Shown here one piece after another: positions 23,709 through 34,440 of a DNA stretch of 64,000 bases. A program made the translations under genes and the position numbers. Location of the stretch: NCBI GenBank assembly GCA_032622095.1, contig CP136063.1, positions 115,526,723 to 115,590,722 of the forward strand. Direction: 5' to 3'. Origin of the DNA: Siphonodentalium dalli (lineage: Eukaryota; Mollusca; Scaphopoda; Gadilida; Siphonodentaliidae). The first letter of the stretch is position 1. Every line of letters begins with the position of its first letter. Below the pieces are notes generated by a model. That model worked only from the letters and a program-made list of their open reading frames with translations. It was not told where the DNA came from and ran no database searches.

Positions 23709-23763
23709 CATAACGAGAGGCCGATCACGATCGGCAGATGTTTAACCCATACCTTGGCGATAG
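23709..23763. repeat. Dispersed segment with GCCGATCACGATCGGC hairpin, copy 2
   Basis: Same block as 21326-21380. With GGTATGGGTAAACAT before it and ATGTTTAACCCATACC inside it, it makes a larger nested palindrome from about 23693 to 23752. Confidence 0.75.
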
Positions 23764-23764
23764 C

Positions 23765-25320
23765 GACTAGCCATAACTGATAATTTGTCAAAGATATGAT
23801 CACAGGAATTAATCCATATATCAGTACCCAACTTGAAATCAAAAGCTCAAATAATTTGTCTTAAGAAAAGGTTAAAGTATTTGGGTTGGGGAGGAGTAGT
23901 TTTAAATCTCATAACTCTGTCCCTATTCACACAAGGACCTCTCACTGTGAGATCCAATGGTTTAGTGATTTCGGAGGACATGTTTAGGAGTTTAAGTTAA
24001 CTCATTGGAAGCAAAAGTGATAAATCCCTAACTTTGCCACTTTTGACATGCCAGATATTCAAAATTTATTATTCACTTCTAAAGAGAAATTATAATTGTT
24101 GACTGCTTAGAACGACATATATGTAGGGGATTCCATCTCGTATTTAAATGGTACTTTAATTACCCCCCCCCCCCTTCCCCCATTCTCCCCAGTTATTTTG
24201 TTTATCAAACATGGACAGATATAAGATCAGATCTGACCTGTGTATTAAATAAGATTAAGTGTTTCATAACAGGGGTGTATGGTTTTCAAAAATATATGTA
24301 GTTTATACAATTCAAAAGTATTATCTATATAATGTTATACAGACATAATATGATGGGGATGCTGGCCCCTATGACCACTAAATCGTTCATATAAAAGAAA
24401 GTAAGTTAGCCCTCATTTGAATGGTTTCACACATTACAATGTTTTACAAGTAGCTTGGGCACTAAAAGCCACAACCTTCAATGTTAATCTTCTAAGTGCT
24501 CTGTGGCCCCTAAAATTCAATCAACCATGAAAATGTGAACAAATGGGAAAATAAGGTTCCTGGAAATACTAACATCTACCATATTGATTTTCAAAACAAG
24601 TCATCACTTACAATAGTCATGTATATTTATCTTCCCATTGCATAGATAAATCATATTGGCTATCAGCTGTTGTTTTAATTTCAAATTGAAAGCACGTGTC
24701 TGAAGGGTTAATATATTTTTCAAAAATCAATTAATCAGTCAATACCAAAATTGATAGAAGTGAATAGTGTGCCAAGATACCCAATAGATATTAAGAGATA
24801 TGAGGAAGAGTCCATGTACATTATAGCATGTGTCTATGGAAACCTTGGAAAGGGTTAATTATTTTTGAAGCAAATTAATGGAATTTAGAAGACAGTTATA
24901 TATAGGTGAGGGGTGCCCTTATCTCACCCTGTAATGAAATTTCCCTGTAATGAAATTTCAAGAATAGGAAAAACACCAGTCTTGTGCTGCCATTAATCAA
25001 TTTGACAGTTAGAATAAACAAACAGCCAACCACCAGTGTTGTTTATCTTGCTTGACCCACCAGAGCTCTGTATCATATGTCATCACTCATTTCATAACAG
25101 ATTTCACTTGCAATGACAACATCTATAAAAATCCTCTCATATACTCTGGATGTTGGATGATCACATGGTAATTTATTGATATCATTATATTACATGAAAC
25201 TATTGCAATAAAATCTTCATATTTTCAAAACAGGATATCACACCTAATTAATCGTAAAAAACTAAAATAAATGAAAGCGTCAATTTTTTTTATTATTTAA
25301 AATTTTTTTTTATTGTTATT
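23765..25320. other. No gene; poly-C tract
   Basis: AT-rich DNA with a C-run near 24163. A GGGTTAAT word occurs twice (24707, 24853) but no matching left end was found. Confidence 0.35.
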
Positions 25321-25688
25321 ATTAGTTCAAACAAAATTTAATATTTTGTATATGCTAAATTTAGCAAGGAGCTAAATCTAAAAAAATTAATTTTAAAAAA
25401 ACAACAAAACAATTCTCAATTTTTTTTCTCGAAAAAGGGTCGTAACTCCTTTAAAATTAATCGGATCAAACCCATATTCGAACTCGATCTGTATTTTGGG
25501 CTGAGAAACCCATATACAAAATTTGGTTTCGATCGGATAAAAAATGTTTGAGTTATCGCATTACTCGTAAAGTGTCTACGTACAGACAGACAGACGGACA
25601 GACAGACAGACAGACAGACGGACGAACGACGAGTGGTCAATCCGGGCAACGACACTATGTTTACCATACTATGGTATGGGTAAACATA
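25320..25688 (+). mobile_element. Dispersed repeat with GACA/GACG tract, copy 2 (short tract)
   Basis: Near-identical to 22260-23712 in both flanks, but its tract is only about 45 bp (mixed GACA and GACG) instead of about 1.2 kb. Ends with the same hairpin. Confidence 0.75.
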
Positions 25689-25935
25689 AAAAACGAAATG
25701 GGACACGGAATTAGTTTTGAGAACGTTACAACATTTCTGATCGAATATCCATCATTTAGACACTTCAAAATGGATATATTTAATATACCAACTGTTTTTC
25801 TTTTCTTTTGTGAATAAGATGGCGATCATGTATATATAGATAATGCTGCCATGTTATGTATATGGTATACTGGCATATATACATGTATACCTACAACCCA
25901 TGACTGAGATACTCAGACAGACGAAAAAAGCAACA

Positions 25936-26362
25936 TTTCCCGATAAACAATGAATATCTCTAGAACGGAAAATGCGATAAAAACGATTGAACACTCATCT
26001 GAATGTCCTCATAACGGTGAACGTCCAAACCAAATTACATGGAGATGCGTCAATCTGCGGTTGAGATAGCTGCTCGGGTGGACAAAATAATCTATATTTT
26101 CAGATAAACAAAGATAAATAACTCTAGAACGGAAAAGCTGAACAAAACAATTGAACACCCCATTTGATGTAACCATACTGCATGGTGAACATCCATACCA
26201 GATTTCATTGAGATCCGACAAGATATGGTTGAGATATTTGCTCGGACGGACAACCCCCCCCCCCCCCCCCCCCCCCAAATTTCCAGATAAACAATGATGA
26301 TTAACTCCAGAACGGAAAGCCAGAATAAAACGATTGAACACTCCTCTGAATGTCCACTTGAC
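25936..26362. repeat. Tandem repeat, period about 160-180 bp, 2.5 units
   Basis: AGATAAACAA...CTCTAGAACGGAAA recurs near 25940, 26100 and 26282, each followed by CGATTGAACACTC-type sequence. A C-run of about 21 lies at 26256-26276. Confidence 0.75.
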
Positions 26363-26420
26363 TTATTTATGACCAAAGTTTATCACTTGATGTGTTTTAA
26401 ACTATGTCAAACAAATCTCC

Positions 26421-27342
26421 GTTATTTAATCAATAATACGTTCTTCTCTAGATAAGTTATTTAATCAATAATACGTTCTTCTCTAGATAAGTTATTTAAT
26501 CAATAATACGTTCTTCTCTAGATAAGTTATTTAATCAATAATACGTTCTTCTCTAGATAAGTTAATTAATAAGTCATACGTTCTGCTCTAGATAGATAAG
26601 TTATTTAATCAATAATACGTTCTTCTCTAGATAAGTTATTTAATCAATAATACGTTCTTCTCTAGATAAGTTAATTAATAAGTAATACGTTCTGCTCTAG
26701 ATAGATAAGTTATTTAATCAATAATACGTTCTTCTCTAGATAAGTTATTTAATCAATAATACGTTCTTCTCTAGATAAGTTATTTAATCAATAATACGTT
26801 CTTCTCTAGATAAGTTAATTAATAAGTCATACGTTCTGCTCTAGATAGATAAGTTATTTAATCAATAATACGTTCTTCTCTAGATAAGTTATTTAATCAA
26901 TAATACGTTCTTCTCTAGATAAGTTATTTAATCAATAATACGTTCTTCTCTAGATAAGTTAATTAATAAGTAATACGTTCTGCTCTAGATAGATAAGTTA
27001 TTTAATCAATAATACGTTCTTCTCTAGATAAGTTATTTAATCAATAATACGTTCTTCTCTAGATAAGTTATTTAATCAATAATACGTTCTTCTCTAGATA
27101 AGTTAATTAATAAGTCATACGTTCTGCTCTAGATAGATAAGTTATTTAATCAATAATACGTTCTTCTCTAGATAAGTTATTTAATCAATAATACGTTCTT
27201 CTCTAGATAAGTTATTTAATCAATAATACGTTCTTCTCTAGATAAGTTAATTAATAAGTCATACGTTCTGCTCTAGATAGATAAGTTATTTAATCAATAA
27301 TACGTTCTTCTCTAGATAAGTTATTTAATCAATAATACGTTC
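26421..27342. repeat. 35/39-bp minisatellite with higher-order structure
   Basis: Two unit types. A is 35 bp (GTTATTTAATCAATAATACG start); B is 39 bp (GTTAATTAATAAGTCATACG start, with GATAGATAA end). The order reads 4A-B-2A-B-3A-B-3A-B-3A-B-3A-B-2A. A-units are almost identical; two of the six B-units carry AGTAAT in place of AGTCAT. The repeating (3A+B) block is 144 bp. Confidence 0.95.
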
Positions 27343-27420
27343 ATATTCTATCTTTTGGGAATTATTAAATAAAATCATTAAATAACAGAGATAAGAAGAA
27401 ATAAAACAAAATAAAACAAT

Positions 27421-27507
27421 AAATGTTGTCGTTTGTTGAAACTTATTATCTAAACATTTCCAACCAAAGAAATGTTAGTCCTTCTGTGCCTTTATTATCT
27501 TCTGGTC
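27421..27507. repeat. Left part of an older dispersed repeat split by a transposon
   Basis: ATAAATGTT..TTGTTGAA and TATCTAAACATTTCC match 3795-3895; the match resumes at 29143-29230 (CTTTTATAACTGAATTGGA) after the inserted element. Confidence 0.65.
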
Positions 27508-29142
27508 CGGGGGGGGGGGGGGGGGGGGTAGTAAAAATTTGCAGGAAGGTATGCCTGTGTGGTGGGTGGCCCGAGGGGCAAAAAACGCGTTTTTTACACT
27601 CTCATGCAAATTGTTTACTAAAGACCTTTTGTGCCCTTATATGACATCTGTAATAGTTTAAAACATATTATAAGAATGTATAACTGCAAAAGCACCATAT
27701 TTATGTTACTGGGACCTCATATGGGCCTTAGGGGAGATGCCATTAAGCTATATGGCATGTTACATATGGGGCGGTTGGGTGAACAAATTCTTTCCTGACA
27801 CCCTTCGGAAAGAAGCTTCGAGAAATGTAAAACTGAAATATATAAACTTGTCTTGATGTAACTAAAGCCAGGATCATTGTGGGCATGGAAAAAGAGCAAC
27901 TGCATCAAACATTAATGTGACTATCAATGGCTAGAATATAACTGTCATCACACTGTTCATCGGTGCATCAAGCCAATCAGTGAAATATTTGCATGTCTAT
28001 CAATTCATATGATCTGTTACTCTCACAACACCTAAAATATCCAAGTCTGGCATAGTGATTGTTTGTCATTTATTATAACAGAGGTTGCTCCAGTAGACTA
28101 ACACAAGTGTTAAGGCATAATGCTAGATAATGGGCTGGTTGACAGACTAATCGGGAATTGGTTAGAACTTATTGAATTGTGTGTATCCTGTACACTGACC
28201 TAAGTTTGCATATATAAGCAAACTTGTCCTGATGCAACTAATGCCTAGATCGTTGTGTGCAGTGACCATCAATGGGTAGAACATATCTGTCATCAGTGCA
28301 TCAATCTAATCAGTGAATTATTTGCATGTCTTTCAACTCAGATGATCTCTCACAAGACCGAACGTATCCATGTATGGTATAGAGTGCTGTGACTGCTTGT
28401 CATCTATATATATAAACGAGTAGGATCTGTCCGGAGTTTTCTCTCAGACCCCAAGACCGAGTTCAACCAAATTTGGTGTGGTGACTCGGGGTACCATGGC
28501 GGATGTTATAATGGTATTAGGGTTTCAAAATTTGTAATTAACAAAAAAATTAATAAAATAGGTTTTGTTAAATTTAGCAAGGAATTCAATCTTTTAAAAA
28601 GTATGTTAAAACAATATATATAAATCAAAATGTTTCAATGATCAAATGCGCTTGAAGCGCACAAAGGGGCCGCCGCTAAGTGAAGGGTCTGTCTAAGATC
28701 AAAATGTGTGCGAAGTTCAACAAAGGGGGCCACAGGTATCTCCGATGCTGAATATAAGCTCCCAAAGGAGCCTGTTTCAGCTAGTTTAGTATAATAGAAC
28801 TAAGTTTCTCCAGTAGACTAACATAAGTGGTATGGAATGGGCTGGTTGACAGACTAATCAGGAAATAGTTAGAAATTATGAAATTTTGTGTATTCTGCAC
28901 AATGACCTAGGTTTGCAGATGATAAGCAATTTATAAAACTTTTTTTTCTCAATTAAAATAGCTTCTGAAACAGGTTAAACTGTTATTTGAACTAATTGAG
29001 ACCATTCCCAGTCATAAGAGTGATATCAGTACTCTGATTGGGACTAAAAAAATATTTTGTTTGCAAGTTTGGGGGTGGTGGCCGAAAATTCCAGATGCAA
29101 AAAAACGGCATACCTTCCTGCAAATTTTTTACCCCCCCCCTG
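27508..29142. mobile_element. hAT-like non-autonomous transposon (1.6 kb)
   Basis: Ends are a G-run (CGGGG...) and C-run (...CCCCTG) followed inward by an inverted repeat AAATTTGCAGGAAGGTATGCC. A 7-bp duplication TCTGGTC flanks it (27501-27507, 29143-29149). CAGGGG-type ends suggest hAT, though hAT duplications are normally 8 bp. The interior has a tandem duplication of about 375 bp (27845 and 28219 onward). The second unit is interrupted by a repeat at about 28404-28790. No transposase frame. Confidence 0.6.
28404..28790. mobile_element. Dispersed repeat nested in the hAT-like element
   Basis: Starts around ATATAAACGAGTAGGATCTG. ACCAAATTTGGTGTGGTGAC links it to 22010-22080, and AAATTTAGCAAGGA links it to 25360. 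The first copy of the surrounding tandem duplication lacks it, which defines the insertion. Confidence 0.6.
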
Positions 29143-29149
29143 TCTGGTC

Positions 29150-30765
29150 TGCTCATTTTACCTAACATCCCTCCTATAAATAATTAATATTCAAACAAAT
29201 ACTTTTATAACTGAATTGGAATATTCAGTTAGTAAAGAAATGGTTAAACAATATATGATACTCTGAGAATCTAAATCATTTCAAAAGAAGATATATAAGG
29301 GGGTTTTCAGGAGTTATGAAATTGAATGGCTACTGTTAATATATATGTGCATGTGACAGTCGTGTGTATCACTAACGTCAATGCGGAAGATAGCGAAGGT
29401 ATAAATGTCCCTTTATAATTTCAAATGAATTACACTGCTCCGGCGAAATAATTTTAAATATCTCTCCATAATTATATTTATAACGACATTATGAGTTCCT
29501 GGTCGCTAAGGAACCCGTGCGAATAAGATGCATCTGCCACTCTAGAACTATAGTCATCGGAATCGATCCTAGCCAGCGATCTATACATATACATGGCAAA
29601 CAATTAGCGCGTCTTCATTTATAAATATCTAATGACTCCTGTCACTTTATTCGTGACTTAGCTAAAATATACTACAATGAACAAATGTGAATAGATTGCA
29701 AAGGAATTATTGTGTTTCATTCAAGTTCAAAGTAGCTCGTGACTCGTGTCCAGTAAAATAAAAGAGTGATGTGGACATGCGGGTTCTTCAAGCCGTAGTT
29801 GGCGCCAACGCGCACGTTTGTCCAGCTGTCGGATTAACCGATTGCCCAAGAGGTTTTTATTCTCTCTAACAATACAGAAGGTCGTCCATTTAAAAGCACG
29901 ATAGAATGTCAGCTATGCGTACGAGTTAACAGGTATGCTTGCTTTGTTGAATGCACACTGGCGCTCTTGTCAGCTACTCCGCAACGTGCCATTCCAAATG
30001 TTATTTTTCATCCCTGGCAAGTGGCCAAGTGCATGAGTATCCTATTTATATATCAGCAATAATATATATAGCCGGCACTGCAATGGGAATCCAAAGGTAC
30101 AAAAACATTAACGGCGAATTCATTCCGCCGACGAGAAGATATTAAACGTGTTTGTTATTGGTGTGATTAACGTGTTACAGAATGATTTATGTTATATGCG
30201 GCTTTTTGAACTCGTGGGATTGTGCATTTATATCGGCGTTTGACTGCCGTGTAATGCAGAAAGACGTGGGATGGTTTGAATGGAATAGCTAGTAGGCCTA
30301 ACAAATGTTCTGCACATCGCACATGTTCACACGCACATACACCAACATTGTACATGCAGCCACGCGCAAACCATACACATGTATCACGAAGATCACATAA
30401 GAACACTCAACTTTAAATCCTATACATACGATGAGGATAAACCATACCACTTATTTTTATGAATGGTCTTGTAAATTTATGAGGAAATCATTACGCCCAT
30501 AAATATACTAGTTAATGTGTGTGATCTCAATTCAAAACCCTATAAAACTGCATGTTTCACTTGAAACTCAATGACATGGATTGTGTGTGATCGAACTGCA
30601 TGCCACAGTACCCCCCAGTTCTCGGTAAACCCGACTCGAATAGCTACGCAATTCTTAGTCTGGAGAAAATGCATGTGTCTCCTATTACCAAAATAGCCCT
30701 GTGTGTATATAAATAACTTCTCATGCGTCCCATGCATTATGACACCAAAGCATATACATATCTTT
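29150..30765. other. No gene recognised
   Basis: After the remnant of the split repeat (to about 29240) the sequence looks unique. Frames of up to 79 codons have no features. Confidence 0.35.
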
Positions 30766-31142
30766 TAGGGTCCTGGATTCGATTCGAAAGTCAAATTCGA
30801 TTCGAATTCGATTCGAAATTTCGAATATACACTGACAAAAAAGTAAGCTGTTTACGGACAAGTGCACACGTCGATCTTCGCTGTTTCTGTGCCATATAAT
30901 TCCCGAAAATTATGAATATATGCACCTTATAATTCTTATTGTACATCGCGAATGTTCGCATGCTATTAGATATAAGTATAGCCAGTAATTAGCCACTATA
31001 GGACGACTAAATACATCTGAATTCTAGCTTTGAACATGGTAGCCAAAAGCTCAGAGATCGCCGATGGACCGACGACACGCGTAAATTATAATAGCGATGA
31101 GATGCTTAAAAGCATTGTCCAGATTGGTCATTACTCGAGTTA

Positions 31143-31370
31143 CCAATCAATCAATCAATCAATCAATCATGTTTATTTGTACGGTACACCATATATATAT
31201 GGTCAAATGTACATGAACACAGAATAACAATACAAAATGGACGGATTACATGAGACAAAGTTAAGTAATAACAATGATATATGGTGGTATACGATGAGAG
31301 ATAGCAATATACATATGTTATACCGGTATATGCCTCCCATAAGTTGTGATACTATATGTAGATATTACCA
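31143..31370 (-). mobile_element. LINE 3'-end fragment with (TTGA)n tail
   Basis: Minus strand: the 3' UTR runs down to a microsatellite tail (AATC)n on the plus strand at 31145-31168. TGTTTATTTGTACGGTACAC and ACATGAACACAGAATAACAA are shared with 58903-59090. It is a 5'-truncated insertion in the hAT element. Confidence 0.7.
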
Positions 31371-31820
31371 TGGATATCTATATCCAAAATTTGTGGTGTA
31401 ATTCTACTTTTTCAAATTGTACAACAAAAACATCAGTTTATTCAGATCGCCGCACGCGACTTTTCCTGTTTCGTCTAAAACCGCGCACACGAGGGTATAC
31501 CAATCATTATTTATGGAGTACACCGCTAACCCCGTTTCTAGTGATTCGTCGTTCGAACGAAGTATGAATGCAAATGGATATTGGCCAGATGATTATATGC
31601 ATGGTATTTTGATATATGTTACGACCAAATGAAGTTACTTAATAAGTGTATTTAACAATAACATAAATGTAACTGTCCCATCCTCCGCATTCGTCGCGGT
31701 CGACATTCGTTCTGTAATATCGCCGAGAATGTAAACAACACGTGCTCCCGTCGTCGAAGAGTGCGTGTGGCGGTGTTTTCTTTTGAAGTTGACTTTCAGT
31801 TTTGGAGCGTTCCTTGAAAC

Positions 31821-32081
31821 TTGACAATTTGTCGTCCGTTATTCATGTTTATTTTAAACATGATAAAAGCTGCATGTAGTGCAGAAACTTACACGTGTGA
31901 TGAATGCAACGTGGTATATAAATCGCAAGCGTCTGGGACAACAAGACATCTAAGCATCCAGCACTACATAAACAGGCTACCCTGCGACTGTTGTTGCATC
32001 TTCAAGTTTATAAAAACGGGTGTTTCCGAGTGCCGATTTGCAATTGTGTATGTACATGCAAACTCTACAAATTGCGCGTGA
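31821..32081 (+). pseudogene. BED-type zinc-finger fragment of hAT transposase
   Basis: 86-codon frame. Residues about 25-48 carry C-x2-C (TCDEC), 14 residues, then H-x4-H (RHLSIQH), the zinc ligands of a BED finger, which binds the transposon ends in hAT transposases. A complete transposase is several hundred residues and includes an RNase-H-like core and dimerisation region; neither is present. It may be the first coding exon of a parent element kept after internal deletion. The same strand carries no continuation before the right end at 32413. Confidence 0.55.
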
Positions 32082-32413
32082 TTTTAATTCCGATAATCCG
32101 TTTAGTGGTTAGATATCTAATCGTCGTTACGACCGCATGGACGTTTTAATCTGTTTTTTTTTTCTCTCAACAATTCTCAATTGAAGTTAATAGTATCGGG
32201 AACGACGGTTGATCGCCACACAAGTTATGATGGAATTTCATGGAAGTTCATAGAACGTTTCTCAAATCGTCTAATCATTGACATTAAAATGCCCAATTGA
32301 GAATGCAACACACAGGTATGATTCGATTCGATATTCGATTCGATATTCGATTCGTTTACGTAGACTCGATTCGATATTCGATTCGATCAAAATCTCCAAT
32401 TCGCAGGACCCTA

Positions 32414-33839
32414 ATATCTTTACGAATGGCAGATATCGCATGTATAATTATTATCCGATGCTTCAAACTTGCGCTATTTTTATAAATGTGGAAATCTGAG
32501 ACTGTATAGAGATTCCAACACTCGCCCCAATGGCTACATCGCTTCGTTTATACTATAAGTTGTGATTGGTTGCGACTGACGTAATGCTTGCTTGTGGTAA
32601 TAGGGATCTCCCCAAATATTCCAGACCCAGTACATCGTTATAGCTGTCGAGTCTGTGTTTTAACCAGGACTGGATATCCCCGACCTGAATCGAAGATGCG
32701 ACATCTCTTGTCGGTCAACACTAACGGCAACAGTTTTATAATACTGGTTTTGAATACATGTTTGTTTCGGTATATACATACGTCTTCGAAAACACAGAAC
32801 TCGACCTGTCAACTCGTACCACCATGAGTCATCTCGTACTCTGTATCATTTGCGTTTAATTCGGTGTTTGTATATCTTAATTATACCCCATTGGATTAAT
32901 TCACACAACTTTAAACACAAATAATTTCAATATAAGAATAAATATATATATACGTTGTGCGTATTCCATCTTAGCTGATTATCTAGCAATAAAGCAATCA
33001 AACACAGTATTTACAGACTAGTTCGTATTACCAATGATGTTCTACATGCATGCAAACAACAAAATAGCTCAATCAGCATGCATGGCCCTCTAACGACGCA
33101 GCATTAATTGTACAGCAGGACCAACTGCCCAGGATTCAGTTCCATGGTCAGATATCGATATAGTTTTGATCCATGTTCCGCGACTGTATTGTTAGCTTTC
33201 TCGGCGGTCGATCTCTTCCGATCGCATGGATGGTGTAATGAGTCAATGTAAATACTCGGCTTTAATGCGGGCCACGGCTCTCACATCCGCTGTTGGGGTC
33301 TGATCGCATCTGGCAGATCTATACACAGTCGACGAAAATAAATGAGAATTTTATTTGGCAAACCCAAACCTCTGCATGCATAAGCGATTTGTTGGCGAAC
33401 AGAGAGAGCCTCCAACGGTGAAGTAGGGAGATAAGTTTATTGTTAGAAGCACGGCCTCTAAGATGAAACCATTGATGGTAGCGTTGTTTATTAGACAGGC
33501 TATTTCCCTATCAGCCTGAATAGATTCTTGTACAATGCACAGATTCTCAATTTACATCGGCCCGGCTTTTATTGAATCAAGGCTGCGGGCCCAGAAGGCA
33601 AAACAGTTTCTTTTTTCTTTACTGTCAAGCACCCCTCCCAAGCGTTTGTTGTTGTGGGGCGTGTTATCAGTCCGTTGGTTTAATCGTGAATCCGGGTTGT
33701 TGTCTACTGTTCTAGATACTGTACGACACCGGTATTTTTTTCCACCGATAGGAATTTTGTAATACCGTCACAAAAGCGGATTATGTATAATGTAATCTAT
33801 CAATTAACTAAGTAATAAGGCGACAATTACTTCACCCAC
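32414..33839. other. No gene recognised
   Basis: Moderate GC near 33190-33340, otherwise AT-rich; short frames without motifs. Confidence 0.35.
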
Positions 33840-34440
33840 TCATTCCAGTTCGATCGCCGGTCGGTTCGGGCCGTTTTCGGCCGTTTTCGGGCGAGTGCTT
33901 CCGGTGATTGGATTACTGGCCTCATGCAGTGGATTATGGAATCACCTATAATCCCCGCTGAGGTCGGAATAGTTTTAGGTTCACTCCACGTGGGGCCTTG
34001 CATCCCTGGCATGGTCACTCCATTGTTCGGACAGCCACCTGCAGTTCTTCGTGGCCCTCTATACTGGTCGTACCCTGCATGGATGCTGGAACCCACCAGC
34101 TACCCAGCAATCCTGAGGGCCCATCAAGAAGCAGCGGAGACAGAAAATCGAGAAAGTCCTAATGGAAGGGAAGGAAAAAGAGGGCTACTGACGTTACAAA
34201 AGCGCATTCCCATCCAGTAACACAGACTGCCGCATCCATGCAGCTGTATAGTGTTGCGCAGGAGACTGAGATTCCACTGACAGATCCTGCGCGGTTTCAA
34301 GTACAACTGGAGTAACACCACTCACAGTGGCGGTGCGGCCACAGGCGAAGATGAAACCACCCTTCCCCACCCGAACACTCAAATATACATCGATCAGGAA
34401 CTCTTCACCACCCAGGGAGAGAAACATCGAGATAGAAAAC
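33840..34440. other. GC-richer block with overlapping orphan ORFs
   Basis: Frames at 33924-34220 (+, 98 codons), 33827-34096 (-, 89) and 34194-34427 (-, 77) overlap. The plus frame is rich in P, W, Y and G (for example GPLYWSYPAWM and ILRAHQEAAE) and looks more protein-like than its neighbours, but I recognise no family and see no convincing splice pair. It could be an exon, a decayed retrocopy, or chance in GC-rich DNA. Confidence 0.25.

Larger units (their letters stand above)
21990..23712 (+). mobile_element. Dispersed repeat carrying a giant GACG microsatellite, copy 1
   Basis: The 5' part (ATTTGGTATGGTGATTCGGG) resembles 28450-28520. The sequence from 22260 (GGGTCATAACTCCTTTAAAA ... CGCATTACTCGTAAAGTGTC) up to the microsatellite, and from GACGAGTGGTCAATCCGGGC to the terminal hairpin (TGTTTACCATAC / GTATGGGTAAACA), is nearly identical to 25430-25688. 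Microsatellite inside a dispersed element that ends in a hairpin again suggests a Helentron-type (pearl/HINE-like) family. The two long ORFs crossing it, one per strand, are translations of the 4-bp repeat and not genes. Confidence 0.65.
30766..32413 (+). mobile_element. hAT transposon, non-autonomous, with perfect 8-bp target duplication
   Basis: ATATCTTT directly precedes 30766 and directly follows 32413. Ends are TAGGGTCCTG and CAGGACCCTA, followed on both sides by ATTCGATTCG-rich subterminal repeats. TAGGG ends, 8-bp duplications and short subterminal repeats are characteristic of hAT elements. The interior keeps a BED-finger ORF (31821-32081) but no catalytic RNase-H region, so it is a deletion derivative. 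A LINE 3' end is nested at 31143-31370. Confidence 0.8.

Noticed and set aside
26421-27342. CRISPR-like array
   Set aside because: Units are contiguous, with no unique spacers between them, and the DNA is eukaryotic; it is a minisatellite.
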